Assembly (NCBI RefSeq): GCF_004000805.1
Contig: NZ_BILY01000006.1
Coordinates: forward strand, 182,667 to 246,666
Length of the DNA stretch: 64,000 bases
From: Paenibacillus glycanilyticus NBRC 16618
Lineage (GTDB): Bacteria; Bacillota; Bacilli; Paenibacillales; Paenibacillaceae
Direction: 5' to 3'
Shown here: positions 53,552-62,478 of the stretch, piece by piece
Layout of the letters: every line of letters starts with the position of its first letter
Position numbering within the stretch: position 1 is the stretch's first letter
Notes under the pieces: model-generated
Told to the model about the DNA's origin: nothing
Seen by the model: only the letters and a program-made list of their open reading frames with translations
Database searches by the model: none
Made by a program: the position numbers and the translations under genes

Positions 53552-53923
53552 ATGGCCGCGGAAACCGTACTTAAGGTGCTTGCCACGGAAAGCGCGCTTG
53601 AGCTAATCGGACGGATTCGGGCTAAGCATGGCGACGTCATGTTCCATCAGTCGGGCGGATGCTGCGACGGCAGCTCGCCGATGTGCTTCCCGCAGGGCGA
53701 ATTCCTGATCGGCGATCAGGATGTATTGCTTGGCGAGATTGGCGGCGCGCCGTTTTATATGACCAAGGCGCAATACGACTATTGGAAAAACACGCAGCTG
53801 ATCATCGACGTTGTTCCCGGGCGAGGAGGGATGTTCTCGCTGGAAGGACCGGAGGGATTGCGCTTCTTGACGAGATCCCGCGTCTTTACCGCCGGGGAGC
53901 TGCGAAGCTTAGGTTTGCTGTAA
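53552..53923 (+). CDS. DUF779 protein, aldehyde-dehydrogenase partner
   Basis: 123 residues. The N-terminal half contains a cysteine cluster SGGCCDGSSPMC (about 34-45) that looks metal-binding or redox-active, followed by a beta-rich region (DVVPGRGGMFSLEGPEGLRFLTRSRVF). ATG 53552 lies 2 bp after the aldehyde dehydrogenase stop; the longer frame from 53330 is inside that gene and rejected. DUF779 genes follow aldehyde dehydrogenase genes in many bacteria, which suggests an accessory role, but no activity is established that I know of. Confidence 0.85.
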   Translation: MAAETVLKVLATESALELIGRIRAKHGDVMFHQSGGCCDGSSPMCFPQGEFLIGDQDVLLGEIGGAPFYMTKAQYDYWKNTQLIIDVVPGRGGMFSLEGPEGLRFLTRSRVFTAGELRSLGLL

Positions 53924-53927
53924 AATA

Positions 53928-53977
53928 AAAAACGGTCCCCGCTTTGCCTTGCATCAGGCATCGCGGGGACCGTTTTT
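53928..53977. terminator. Bidirectional terminator
   Basis: AAAAACGGTCCCCGC (53928-53942) pairs perfectly with 53963-53977 between convergent genes. Confidence 0.93.
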
Positions 53978-53986
53978 GGCGTACGA

Positions 53987-54199
53987 TTAGTTCTCGGGTT
54001 CCTCGTCTTCTTCGTCCTCTTCGTACGAGCCGACGCGGTATTCGTCGGTCTTCTCGCCGTCTTCCCAAATCTCGACGAACAGCGCATCGCTGTTCTCGAA
54101 GTCATCCGGGTTCAGCGACTGCACCTTTTCCTGGTCATCGCCGACGTATACATTTTCCATCCCGTCCTCCGTGAACGAGACAACGACGTAAATTTTCAT
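53987..54199 (-). CDS. Small acidic hypothetical protein
   Basis: 70 residues, strongly acidic, ending in a Glu/Asp run (SYEEDEEDEEPEN). The first half (MKIYVVVSFTEDGMENVYVG) looks like a beta hairpin. GGAGGG lies about 9 nt before the ATG on the minus strand and a shared terminator follows, which supports a real gene. I recognise no family. Confidence 0.65.
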   Translation of the reverse strand: MKIYVVVSFTEDGMENVYVGDDQEKVQSLNPDDFENSDALFVEIWEDGEKTDEYRVGSYEEDEEDEEPEN

Positions 54200-54355
54200 G
54201 ATTGCTGGCCCTCCAATGCAATTCTTTATTGAAGCAGTATACCATAAAAGGCTTATCCCGCACCTGCCTTCAACATGAGATTATTGCCATAATTTGAATC
54301 AGCCCCGGAAAAATGGGTAATAGTAGTGGAAGAGTTAGGAACGGGGGGATTGAAG

Positions 54356-55165
54356 GTGAAGTTTACGCCCGAGCAGCGGATTACGCTGCATGGTTTTAAC
54401 AATTTGACGAAGTCGCTCAGCTTCAATATGTACGATATCTGTTATACGAAGACGAAGGAAGAACGCGAAGCCTACATCGAATACATCGACGAGCAGTACA
54501 ATTCCGACCGGCTTACGAAAATATTGAAGCAGGTTGCCGACATCATTGGCGCGCATGTCCTGAACATTGCCAAGCAGGATTACGTGCCGCAAGGCGCCAG
54601 CGTTACGATTTTGGTGTCGGAAGGGCCAATCGTGGAGGTGCCGACCGAATCGACGTTTGACGAGTCGCCGGGTCCGCTTCCGGACAATGTGGTGCTGCAG
54701 CTGGACAAGAGCCATATTACCGTTCATACGTATCCCGAATATCATCCGAGCGAAGGAATCAGCACGTTCCGCGCCGATATCGACGTGGCAACCTGCGGGG
54801 AGATTTCGCCGCTTAAGGCGCTGAATTATTTGATTCATTCGTTTGATACGGACATTATGACGATCGATTACCGGGTTCGCGGTTTTACGAGAGATATTAA
54901 CGGCAACAAGCTGTTTATCGACCACGATATCAATTCGATCCAGAATTACATTCCGGACGAGGTTATCGACCAATACGACATGATTGACGTAAACGTCTAT
55001 CAGGAAAATATTTTTCACACCAAATGCAAGCTGCGGGAATTCGATCTCAATAACTACCTGTTCGGCTACACGAAGGACAAGCTGAGCATGGACGAGCAGA
55101 AGGAAATTACGGAGCGGCTAACGGACGAGATGTACGAGATTTTTTACGGGAAAAATATTAAATGA
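54356..55165 (+). CDS. speD: S-adenosylmethionine decarboxylase proenzyme SpeD
   Basis: 269 residues of the long, E. coli-type SpeD. The self-cleavage site is intact: [13 protein letters not shown], where chain cleavage at Lys-Ser makes the pyruvoyl group from Ser; [11 protein letters not shown] and [17 protein letters not shown] follow. Produces decarboxylated SAM for spermidine synthesis. GTG 54356 is preferred (GGGGGG 7 nt upstream; starts [16 protein letters not shown]) over the GTG at 54326. No spermidine synthase gene is adjacent. Confidence 0.93.
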   Translation: MKFTPEQRITLHGFNNLTKSLSFNMYDICYTKTKEEREAYIEYIDEQYNSDRLTKILKQVADIIGAHVLNIAKQDYVPQGASVTILVSEGPIVEVPTESTFDESPGPLPDNVVLQLDKSHITVHTYPEYHPSEGISTFRADIDVATCGEISPLKALNYLIHSFDTDIMTIDYRVRGFTRDINGNKLFIDHDINSIQNYIPDEVIDQYDMIDVNVYQENIFHTKCKLREFDLNNYLFGYTKDKLSMDEQKEITERLTDEMYEIFYGKNIK

Positions 55166-55268
55166 CGCTGTGGACCGGGGGATAAGGCATCTCCCGGTTT
55201 TTTGGCGCGTCCAAGCGGCGGATTGTGATATGATTAAGCAAATTCATGTTTATGGGGGAGAAGTATTC

Positions 55269-55757
55269 ATGGCATTAGAGATCGAACGCAAATTTTTGCT
55301 GGCCGTACCATACGAGCAGTTGGGAGACCGAATTCGGGTGCGCTCGGAGCAGCGAATCGAGCAGACTTACCTGGCGCTGGAGGCCGATCAGGAGCTGCGA
55401 GTCCGCCGGATTACGGATTTGGATAACGGAGAGGTTACCTACACGCACACGTTCAAGAAGGGATTCGGCATTAAGCGCGAGGAAGTCGAGTACGAGATCA
55501 ACGAGGGGCTATACGAGCAGGTCGTGAAAGCGTTTGGCGCCGTTGCCTTGACGAAAAACCGGATTACGGCGGAATGGAACGGCGCTCAGATAGAGATTGA
55601 TATTTACGACCAGATTCAACTGACCGTCCTTGAGGTGGAGTTCGATTCCGAGGAAGCCGCTCTTTCGTTCGAGGCGCCGGAATGGTTCGGCCAAGACATC
55701 AGCAGCTCGAAGGAATACAGCAACAAGACCGTCTGGAAGCAGCTGCAGCGGAAGTAG
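55269..55757 (+). CDS. CYTH-domain protein (triphosphatase/adenylate cyclase-like)
   Basis: 162 residues, one CYTH domain. Signature EIERKFL (ExExK, 4-10), paired basic strands (RVRRI, HTFKKG, IKREEVEYEI) and acidic EIDIYD and LEVEFDSEE line the metal-triphosphate tunnel. Small CYTH proteins in Bacillota hydrolyse inorganic triphosphate or related substrates; cyclase activity is less likely. ATG 55269 follows GGGGGAG by about 10 nt; the 33-codon extension upstream lacks homology. First of three closely spaced genes. Confidence 0.85.
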   Translation: MALEIERKFLLAVPYEQLGDRIRVRSEQRIEQTYLALEADQELRVRRITDLDNGEVTYTHTFKKGFGIKREEVEYEINEGLYEQVVKAFGAVALTKNRITAEWNGAQIEIDIYDQIQLTVLEVEFDSEEAALSFEAPEWFGQDISSSKEYSNKTVWKQLQRK

Positions 55758-55769
55758 GGGGCGGAAGTC

Positions 55770-56363
55770 ATGCGAAAGCTTGTATTTTTCGTCGGCGGCG
55801 CCGGAGCGGGGAAAACAACGCTGGCCAAAGCGCTTGCCCGTAAGCGCGGCGCGGCGGTATTCGATATGGATACGATGCTGCGGCCAGCAGCCGTTCAGAT
55901 TATGACGGTTGCCGGGCTGGACCCGAATGACCGCGATTCGGAAGACTATAAGAAGCTGTGCCGCGATCTCGGCTACCGGATTACGATGGATGCCGCGCTC
56001 GAAAACGTCGGCGTTGGGACGGATGCCTTCGTCATCGGGCCGTTTACGAAGGAAATCAGCGACCCTTCGTGGATTGTGAAGGAGCTGGCTTCAGCCGGCT
56101 TTTCCCTGGACGATGTCGATGTGAAGGCGGTTGTGGTTTACTTGCAGGATGAGGCTATGCATTACAGCCGGATCGAGGAGCGCGGGCTTGCAACGGATCA
56201 ATATAAGCTGGTGCATTGGGATTCATTCTCCCGTTCGCTTGGGCGCAGATCGCTTGCGTGGGAGCTGCCGGAATCGTCGGTTCTGTATTACGACAATTCG
56301 CGTCCTTTTGACGAAGCGGCTTTAGAACGGTTGGAGGAGTTCGTGTATGGCGATGTTATTTGA
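55770..56363 (+). CDS. P-loop kinase-like ATPase
   Basis: 197 residues. Walker A GGAGAGKTT (9-17) near the N-terminus, followed by FDMDTMLRP and an Arg-rich lid region (SFSRSLGRRS). This resembles small-molecule kinases of the AAA_33/zeta-toxin-like class. It starts 12 bp after the CYTH gene and overlaps the next gene by 17 bp, so the three proteins are made together. No substrate can be assigned. Confidence 0.75.
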   Translation: MRKLVFFVGGAGAGKTTLAKALARKRGAAVFDMDTMLRPAAVQIMTVAGLDPNDRDSEDYKKLCRDLGYRITMDAALENVGVGTDAFVIGPFTKEISDPSWIVKELASAGFSLDDVDVKAVVVYLQDEAMHYSRIEERGLATDQYKLVHWDSFSRSLGRRSLAWELPESSVLYYDNSRPFDEAALERLEEFVYGDVI

Positions 56364-56892
56364 CCCGACTATCTTCGATAATTTGAAGGTCGCTCTGGAA
56401 AATCAGCTGTATGATCTGGATAACCTGGACGAACGGATCCGGATCGTTAACCGCGTGGATCGGCTGGATATGGCGGTGATGTGCCGCGAGTTCGCCCTGC
56501 AATTCGTATTAGCCGGCAGCGACCGGCAGAAGCGGATTATCGGCGAAATTCGGCTGGATACCTCGCTCCGCGACCTGGCGACGGAGCTGCTGGAGCTGCA
56601 GGAAGGCGAGCCGCCGGGCTGCAGTCTTCGTTTGCTGTTCCATTTGGCTATGCCCGATGCGGAAACGCATTGCCAGCGAATCCAGACAGCCGTAAGGGAG
56701 CAATGGGGGGCGGAGGTCTCGCTCACCCAGACGCTTAGCTTCGTATACGGAAGCAAGAGCGGGGGCGGCAACCTGTACAAGAACGCTGTGGAGCTTCGTT
56801 TCAACCGCCGCATTGACGAGGAGCAAATGAATGATTTACCCGAGCTGATCGAGCATATGCTGCTTACGCTTGAGGCGCTGGAGCAGCTTTAG
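56347..56892 (+). CDS. Hypothetical protein in the CYTH-kinase operon
   Basis: 181 residues, mostly helical, no signal peptide or membrane helix. Contains a Gly-rich loop FVYGSKSGGGNLYKN (about 137-151) and an acidic Leu-rich C-terminus. I recognise no family. Start ATG 56347 overlaps the kinase gene by 17 bp, indicating coupling. Confidence 0.65.
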   Translation: MAMLFDPTIFDNLKVALENQLYDLDNLDERIRIVNRVDRLDMAVMCREFALQFVLAGSDRQKRIIGEIRLDTSLRDLATELLELQEGEPPGCSLRLLFHLAMPDAETHCQRIQTAVREQWGAEVSLTQTLSFVYGSKSGGGNLYKNAVELRFNRRIDEEQMNDLPELIEHMLLTLEALEQL

Positions 56893-56940
56893 AACATTTA
56901 GAACAAGACAGAACGATTACATAAGCATAGTGGATGAAAG

Positions 56941-56977
56941 AGTGGCCGAGCATGATTCATGCTGGCCGCTTTTTTTG
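56941..56977 (+). terminator. Intrinsic terminator after the CYTH operon
   Basis: AGTGGCC-GAGCATG pairs with CATGCT-GGCCGCT with small mismatches, followed by seven Ts. Confidence 0.82.
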
Positions 56978-56998
56978 TGCCTAACGTAAGGAAGAAGC

Positions 56999-58024
56999 TT
57001 AATTCTGCTGCAAAGCCGGACCGGTAGAGCCTCTTACGAGCAGCTTGGTGGAGAGCAGGGTCTCCGTCCGCGGCTGTTCCGAATCGTTAAGCCGGCTGAT
57101 CAATTTCTCGACGGCGCAGCGCGCGTACAGATGAAGATCGACATCTACGGTTGTGATTGGCGGCGTGGCGAGCTTCGACAAGTAACCGTTGTCAAAGCTG
57201 ACGACGGAGACATCCTCCGGGACGCGTAGCCCCATCTGCTGCAAAGCCGAATTCACCATAAAGCCAAAGCCGTCGTTGACGCAGAACCAGGCGGTCGGTA
57301 GATCGGTTATTCCCTCCAGGAGCGTTCGGATTTCTCCGCTTTCTTCCTTCGCCGCGGTTACAAGCCACTCTTCCTTAAGTTCGATGCCAAGCTCGAAAGC
57401 GGCCAGCCGCATTCCCTCGAGCCTTTCGTAATAGCTTGGCGAGAAACGGATATTTCCCATGTACCCGATTTTCTTATGTCCCAAATTAGCCAGATGGCGG
57501 ATAGCCTCGTATGCGCTGAACCGGTTGTTCGTCAGAATAGAGTCGGCAGCGAGGTCCGGATGGTGATGGTCAATCAACACGGAAGGAATTCCGGTGTCGA
57601 GAACCGCTTGAATATAAGGCGTCGTTATATGAGACAAAATAAGAATGCCGTCAACCGCGCGTTGTTGAATAAACGGCGGCAGCGTAAGGGAAGCGGCATC
57701 CTCCGGGCTGATGGATTGGATAATAAGCTCAATGCCTTTTTGCTTCAATTCTTTGTCGACGCTGAGATAAATATCGCCGAAGAAGCTTTTCATAGAGAAT
57801 GCGTAATTCGAAGCGATCAGGGCGATCGTACGCGGGGCCGATTGCGGCGATGCCGGCTGGTCGACCCGCTTGCTGTATACATAACCCATGTCGTCCGCCG
57901 TCTGCATGATCAATCGGCGCGTCTCGTCGCTTACGCCCGGTTTGCCGGTGAGCGCTTGAGATATGGAATTCTTGGACAAGCTTAGCTTGTCTGCGATATC
58001 CTGCATCGTAACTTTTCTGTTCAC
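56999..58024 (-). CDS. LacI-family regulator of the mannoside locus
   Basis: 341 residues: HTH TMQDIADKLSLSKNSISQALTGKPGVSDETR (5-35), hinge, and periplasmic-binding effector domain (about 68-335; NDGFGFMVNSALQQMGLRVPEDVSVVSFDN). Divergent from the sugar ABC operon 361 bp away, with LacI-type palindromes near both promoters. Expected to repress uptake and phosphorolysis genes until a mannooligosaccharide or its product binds. Confidence 0.88.
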   Translation of the reverse strand: MNRKVTMQDIADKLSLSKNSISQALTGKPGVSDETRRLIMQTADDMGYVYSKRVDQPASPQSAPRTIALIASNYAFSMKSFFGDIYLSVDKELKQKGIELIIQSISPEDAASLTLPPFIQQRAVDGILILSHITTPYIQAVLDTGIPSVLIDHHHPDLAADSILTNNRFSAYEAIRHLANLGHKKIGYMGNIRFSPSYYERLEGMRLAAFELGIELKEEWLVTAAKEESGEIRTLLEGITDLPTAWFCVNDGFGFMVNSALQQMGLRVPEDVSVVSFDNGYLSKLATPPITTVDVDLHLYARCAVEKLISRLNDSEQPRTETLLSTKLLVRGSTGPALQQN

Positions 58025-58102
58025 GAGGTCAACCTCCGTCGGGACTTGATTTCGGCGCTGCGCTTATGCGCAAGAACGCTAAAATAATGCTCGTTTTCTT
58101 TA

Positions 58103-58131
58103 ATTGTTCCCGTTCCTCGAAAGTGTGTCAA
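58103..58131 (-). promoter_or_regulatory. Promoter of the LacI gene
   Basis: Minus strand -35 TTGACA (58131-58126), 17-bp spacer, -10 AACAAT (58108-58103). Confidence 0.55.
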
Positions 58132-58184
58132 GACGCACTTCCGGTATTTGAAAAAGGAAGGAGGAACGGTTTGTTCACTGCCTA

Positions 58185-58198
58185 TTGTAACGTTACAA
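58185..58198. promoter_or_regulatory. LacI-type operator palindrome 1
   Basis: TTGTAACGTTACAA is a perfect 14-bp palindrome with the central CG typical of LacI-family sites, upstream of the regulator's own promoter. Confidence 0.65.
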
Positions 58199-58256
58199 AA
58201 CAAATAAGTAAAGCGATTAGTAATGTTGTTTTGAAGATGATTATTACGGTAATCAC

Positions 58257-58285
58257 TTGACAAGACAATAATAGCAGCGCATAAT
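58257..58285 (+). promoter_or_regulatory. Promoter of the mannoside ABC operon
   Basis: -35 TTGACA (58257-58262), 17 bp, -10 CATAAT (58280-58285). Confidence 0.75.
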
Positions 58286-58291
58286 AAGGGT

Positions 58292-58305
58292 CGTAAACGC
58301 TTCCA
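58292..58305. promoter_or_regulatory. LacI/CcpA-type operator at the start point
   Basis: CGTAAACGCTTCCA resembles the cre consensus with a central CG and sits on the predicted transcription start of the ABC operon, so it would block transcription when bound by the local LacI protein or by CcpA. Confidence 0.65.
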
Positions 58306-58385
58306 GTCACTTTATGTCATGCGATGCAACATGACGGAATTAAATTTGTCATTATAAAATCATGCTTTTGGGAGGTCATTGTTCC

Positions 58386-59720
58386 ATGAAGAAAAAAGCA
58401 CCGGTTCTGCTTACCACTATCGTGGCGCTTGGAATGCTGAGTGCCTGCTCGACAGGCCAAGGCGGCCAGAATCAGACGGGAAACAGCTCGTCGGGCGCAG
58501 GCAAGGTTACGACTATCGAGTTTTGGGCGGCTCCAAACCCGACCCAGCAGGCTTATTGGCAGGAGCTTGCCAAGGCTTACGAAGCAACGAACGACAAGGT
58601 GAAGATCAACGTCAGCGCCATCAAGGAATCGCCGACGTCGGAGGCCAGCATTCAATCGGCCATCGCGGCGAAGAGCGCGCCAACGATCTCCGAGAACATT
58701 AACCGCGGCTTCGCTGCTCAGCTGTCCAACAGTCAGGCGCTGGTACCGCTCGATACGCTGGAAGGCTACAACGATATTATTCAAGGACGCAACATGACCA
58801 AAACGATCGAGCCATGGAAGTTCGCCGACGGCCATCAGTACGTGCTGCCGATCTACTCCAACCCGATGCTGTTCGGCTGGCGCCTGGATGTACTGAAGGA
58901 GCTTGGCTATAACGAACCGCCTAAAACTTACAGCGAAGTTCTTGAAGTGACGAAGAAGCTGAAGGCGAAATACGGGGACAAGAAGTTCCTGTGGGCGAAG
59001 CCGGATCTCGCGGATCCCACGGCCTGGAAGCGCTGGTTCGACTTCTACATGCTGTATGACGCGGCATCGAACGGCAACAAGTTCATCGAAGGCGATCAGT
59101 TCACCGGGGACGAGAAAGCAGGAACCGAAGTGCTTACTTTCGTAGACAACCTGCGCAAGGAGAACGGTCTTCTCTCCCGCCAGGTGACGGATCCGTTCGA
59201 GAACGGAACGGGCATCTTCACCGACGTTGGGCCATGGACCTTCACCACCTGGGCAGAAAAATATCCTAACCTGAAGTTTAACGAAACGTATGCGCTCAGC
59301 ATGCCTCCTGTTCCGGACGACGTTGATCCGGCGCAAAGCAAAACGTTTGCCGATACGAAAGGACTTGTCATCTACGCTTCCGCGACGAAAGAACAGCAGC
59401 AGGCAGCCCTTGATTTCATCAAGTGGGTGTACAGCGACGCAAAGAACGACGCCAAGTGGTTCGAGCAGACCAATCTGCCGCCGGCGCGCGACGACTTGTC
59501 GACAAACGAATCGTTTAAGGCGATTCTGGACGCGAAACCGCAGCTCAAGCCATACGCGGATAACGTGCCGAATGCCGTGCCGCCGATGGACAACGCCAAA
59601 TACAACGACCTGCAGACGATTATCGGCGAGCAGGCATTCAATAAAGTCGTCAAAGGCGAAATCGCTCCGACGGAGGGCTGGGCGGCGATGAAGTCCGCTT
59701 TGGAAAAAGCCCTGAAGTAA
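58386..59720 (+). CDS. Sugar ABC transporter substrate-binding lipoprotein, family 1
   Basis: 444 residues: signal peptide with lipobox LSAC (Cys21), Gly/Ser linker, then a maltose-binding-protein-like fold (TTIEFWAAPNPTQQAYWQELAKAYE, about 42-66; GIFTDVGPWTFTTWAEKYPNLKF). ATG 58386 has GGGAGG 10 nt upstream. First gene of a five-gene operon ending in a GH130 phosphorylase, so beta-linked mannooligosaccharides or mannosyl-glucose are likely ligands; this is inference. Confidence 0.9.
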   Translation: MKKKAPVLLTTIVALGMLSACSTGQGGQNQTGNSSSGAGKVTTIEFWAAPNPTQQAYWQELAKAYEATNDKVKINVSAIKESPTSEASIQSAIAAKSAPTISENINRGFAAQLSNSQALVPLDTLEGYNDIIQGRNMTKTIEPWKFADGHQYVLPIYSNPMLFGWRLDVLKELGYNEPPKTYSEVLEVTKKLKAKYGDKKFLWAKPDLADPTAWKRWFDFYMLYDAASNGNKFIEGDQFTGDEKAGTEVLTFVDNLRKENGLLSRQVTDPFENGTGIFTDVGPWTFTTWAEKYPNLKFNETYALSMPPVPDDVDPAQSKTFADTKGLVIYASATKEQQQAALDFIKWVYSDAKNDAKWFEQTNLPPARDDLSTNESFKAILDAKPQLKPYADNVPNAVPPMDNAKYNDLQTIIGEQAFNKVVKGEIAPTEGWAAMKSALEKALK

Positions 59721-59735
59721 GGGAGGCTCCTACTC

Positions 59736-60611
59736 ATGGACCAACGCAATAACAAGTTGGGCTGGTTATTTACCAGCCCTTATCTCATCTATTCCTTGAT
59801 CTTCTTTTTCGGACCGCTGATCTGGTCATTCTTCCTGTCCATCACGGACTGGGACTTGATCGCCCCGACCTTTAATTTCGTTGGCTTCGCCAACTTTATG
59901 GACGCTTTGCAGGATTCAAGCGTGCATGCGGCTTTTTGGAATACGTACAAGTTCATGATGATCTTTGTTCCGCTCGTTACCGTTTTGGCGGTCGGGGTGG
60001 CAGTGCTCGTGCACGGGCTGAACCGGTTCAAAAGCCTGTTCCTGATCGGCTTTTTCCTGCCTTACCTGAGCTCCGGGGTTGTTAGCGCCCTGATCGTAAA
60101 AGGCTTGCTTTCCTATACAAGCCCCGTAAACGTCTCTTTGCGCAGCATCGGGCTGGATATCAACTGGCTTGGTTCACCATTCTCGGCGCTTTGCGTGGTA
60201 GGCGCGATTCTTGCATGGAAATTTACGGGCTACTACGCCCTTATTATTACTTCAGGCCTTGAAAGCATAGATAAGGAAGTGTATGAGGCTGCTGCGATTG
60301 ACGGCGTGAAGGACAGCCAGCGTTTCTGGCGCATTACGCTTCCGCTGCTTTATCCTTCGCTGTATACGACGCTTATTCTGGCGTTTGGCGTTACCTTTGG
60401 CATTTTCACGGAGGTGTATCAGCTGACCGGCGGCGGACCGGGTCATGCGACGAACACCTGGCAGATGGAAATTTTCAAGCAGGCGTTCCAGAACATGCAG
60501 GTTGGCTACGCATCCGCGGTAGCGCTGCTGGCTTCGGTGGCGACGTTTATATCTATCTTCGTTATTCGCAAAATTTTGGAGATGTGGGGGAAGCGCAATG
60601 GTTGGGTCTAA
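59736..60611 (+). CDS. Sugar ABC transporter permease (MalF-type)
   Basis: 291 residues, six helices; start WLFTSPYLIYSLIFFFGPLIWSFFLSITDWDLI is typical of the first permease of carbohydrate importers, and the EAA loop reads YEAAAIDGVKDSQRFWRITLPLLYPSL. It overlaps the next permease gene by 14 bp. Forms the channel with that protein; the ATPase must come from elsewhere, as in MsmX/MsmK systems. Confidence 0.93.
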   Translation: MDQRNNKLGWLFTSPYLIYSLIFFFGPLIWSFFLSITDWDLIAPTFNFVGFANFMDALQDSSVHAAFWNTYKFMMIFVPLVTVLAVGVAVLVHGLNRFKSLFLIGFFLPYLSSGVVSALIVKGLLSYTSPVNVSLRSIGLDINWLGSPFSALCVVGAILAWKFTGYYALIITSGLESIDKEVYEAAAIDGVKDSQRFWRITLPLLYPSLYTTLILAFGVTFGIFTEVYQLTGGGPGHATNTWQMEIFKQAFQNMQVGYASAVALLASVATFISIFVIRKILEMWGKRNGWV

Positions 60612-61437
60612 AAAGCACAGCGGTACGAGAAGAGCTGTTCGATACGGAATCGCGGCCGTGCTTCTGCTCATTATGGTGTATCCATACCTGTATATGGTAC
60701 TCAGCTCCTTCGCGGATTGGACGCAGATCGATAAGCAGCTCTTTCCTACGCGGTTTACGACAAAATCGTACGAATGGCTTTTCAGCGGCGGCGAGACCGG
60801 TATTACACGGCCTTGGATAAACGCCTTTTTTAACAGTATCTTCGTCTCGATCGCTTCAACGGCGCTTATGATGTTCTTCGGCATCATGGTCGCTTACGCG
60901 CTGTCGAAGCTGAATTTCTTCGGCCGGAACGCGATCAATAACTTTGTTCTGTTTCATATGTTCTTCCCGGCTATCATTCTGCTCGTGCCGTCTTTTCTGA
61001 TTATTCAGCGTGCGGGCTTGTACGATACGTATTTGGGGCTGATCATTCCGAAGGCCGTCAGTTTATGGGCGATTTTTATGTACACGAACTTCTTCAAGGC
61101 GGTACCGACCGTCTTCATCGAAGCGGCCAAGCTGGACGGAGCTTCCGATCTGAAAATCATGTTCCGAATCATGCTGCCGATGTCGAAGTCGATCACGACC
61201 GTCATCTTCCTGTTCCTGCTGATGGAACGGTGGACGGAGCTGCTATGGGATATGATCGCGGTCAAGAGCGATTCGATGCTTACGCTGAACGTGTTATTGT
61301 CCCAGATGTTTGGACCGTACGGGTCTTATCCGGGTCCTCTGTACGCGGCTTCAACCATCCTGACGCTGCCGATTATCGTGATGTTCCTTATATTCAGCAA
61401 GAAGTTCCAAGAAGGCATGCAGTTCAGCCTGAAATAA
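60598..61437 (+). CDS. Sugar ABC transporter permease (MalG-type)
   Basis: 279 residues, six helices. EAA loop FIEAAKLDGASDLKIMFRIMLPMSKSI (about 175-201) and the C-terminus FSKKFQEGMQFSLK match MalG-type subunits. The start overlaps the preceding gene. Pairs with the MalF-type protein encoded upstream and the lipoprotein receptor. Confidence 0.93.
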   Translation: MVGSKKHSGTRRAVRYGIAAVLLLIMVYPYLYMVLSSFADWTQIDKQLFPTRFTTKSYEWLFSGGETGITRPWINAFFNSIFVSIASTALMMFFGIMVAYALSKLNFFGRNAINNFVLFHMFFPAIILLVPSFLIIQRAGLYDTYLGLIIPKAVSLWAIFMYTNFFKAVPTVFIEAAKLDGASDLKIMFRIMLPMSKSITTVIFLFLLMERWTELLWDMIAVKSDSMLTLNVLLSQMFGPYGSYPGPLYAASTILTLPIIVMFLIFSKKFQEGMQFSLK

Positions 61438-61461
61438 CATCAACATTGGGGGAAACGAACC

Positions 61462-62409
61462 ATGACAGTTCAAGAACCAATTGCTCGCAGGCCGCTGGCC
61501 TGCTCCGAGCTTCTTGAAGCTTACCGCGTCTCTGGTGCGCGTGCCGAAAGTCCGTCGCGTATCGTCTTCGAAGGCGTAGGCGATAAAGACGTATACAATA
61601 TCGCCGCTCCCATCCAGGATGGCGAAATAACCGTTATTCCGGGACGCGTGGAATCGAGGGACAGCGAGCATTCCGACGTGGTCTTCTTCGCTGAACAACA
61701 CGGCAAGTGGCTTCCCGTTGAGGGCGCTCCCGTGCTGGCGCTGCAGGATCCGTTCCACTGCCGGATCGGCGGGGAACTCGTGCTTGGAGGCGTCGAGATT
61801 TATCCGCATCCGGAACGGGAGGACGCGCTTATGTGGCGGACGGTCTTCTATCGCGGCAGCGGCATTCGCGATTTGAAACCCTTCTTCAAAGGGCCGGACG
61901 GCATGAAGGATATTCGTCTCGTTGAGCTTCCGGGCGGCAGCGTTGGGGTCTTCACCCGCCCGCAGGGCGAGAAGGGCGGCCGCGGCAAGATCGGCTTTGC
62001 GCAGGTGGCTTCGCTGGACGCCCTGACGACGAAGATTATCGATGACGCGCCGCTTCTCGATGGACAATTCGCCGAGGGTGAATGGGGCGGCGCTAACGAA
62101 GCCCATTTGCTGAATGACGGCCGAGTGGGTGTGCTGGGCCACACAGCCTGCTTCGACGAAGCGGGGGACCGGCATTATTATCCGATGGCCTTCGTATACG
62201 ACCCGAAGGACGCTTCTTTTACCGATATGAAGATAATCGCCGAGCGTAGCCGGTTCCTGCCTGGACCGTCCAAGCGGCCGGACTTGCAGGATGTTGTTTT
62301 TAGCGGCGGCCTTGTGAGACGGGAGGACGGCAGCGCCTTGTTGTATGCCGGCATTAGCGATGCCGATGCGCAGGTGTTGACCATCATTGACCCTTTTGCC
62401 GGCTTGTAA
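61462..62409 (+). CDS. DUF1861 family beta-propeller-like protein
   Basis: 315 residues, no signal peptide or membrane helix. Repeated beta-strand blocks with acidic residues (VESRDSEHSDVVFF, ALQDPFHCRIGGELVLGGVEI, GPDGMKDIRLVELPGGSVGVFTRP, WGGANEAHLL, GPSKRPDLQDVVFSGGL) are what I recall of DUF1861 and look like a five-bladed propeller related in style to GH130/GH43. It sits between the importer and the GH130 phosphorylase genes, so a mannoside-processing activity is plausible but unproven. ATG 61462 follows TTGGGGGAAA. Confidence 0.75.
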   Translation: MTVQEPIARRPLACSELLEAYRVSGARAESPSRIVFEGVGDKDVYNIAAPIQDGEITVIPGRVESRDSEHSDVVFFAEQHGKWLPVEGAPVLALQDPFHCRIGGELVLGGVEIYPHPEREDALMWRTVFYRGSGIRDLKPFFKGPDGMKDIRLVELPGGSVGVFTRPQGEKGGRGKIGFAQVASLDALTTKIIDDAPLLDGQFAEGEWGGANEAHLLNDGRVGVLGHTACFDEAGDRHYYPMAFVYDPKDASFTDMKIIAERSRFLPGPSKRPDLQDVVFSGGLVRREDGSALLYAGISDADAQVLTIIDPFAGL

Positions 62410-62478
62410 TTTGGAATTGTATTTATATCCGGTCGAATGCGGCCGGTCTAGCAATGTACGAAAGAAAGGACTCCTCTT

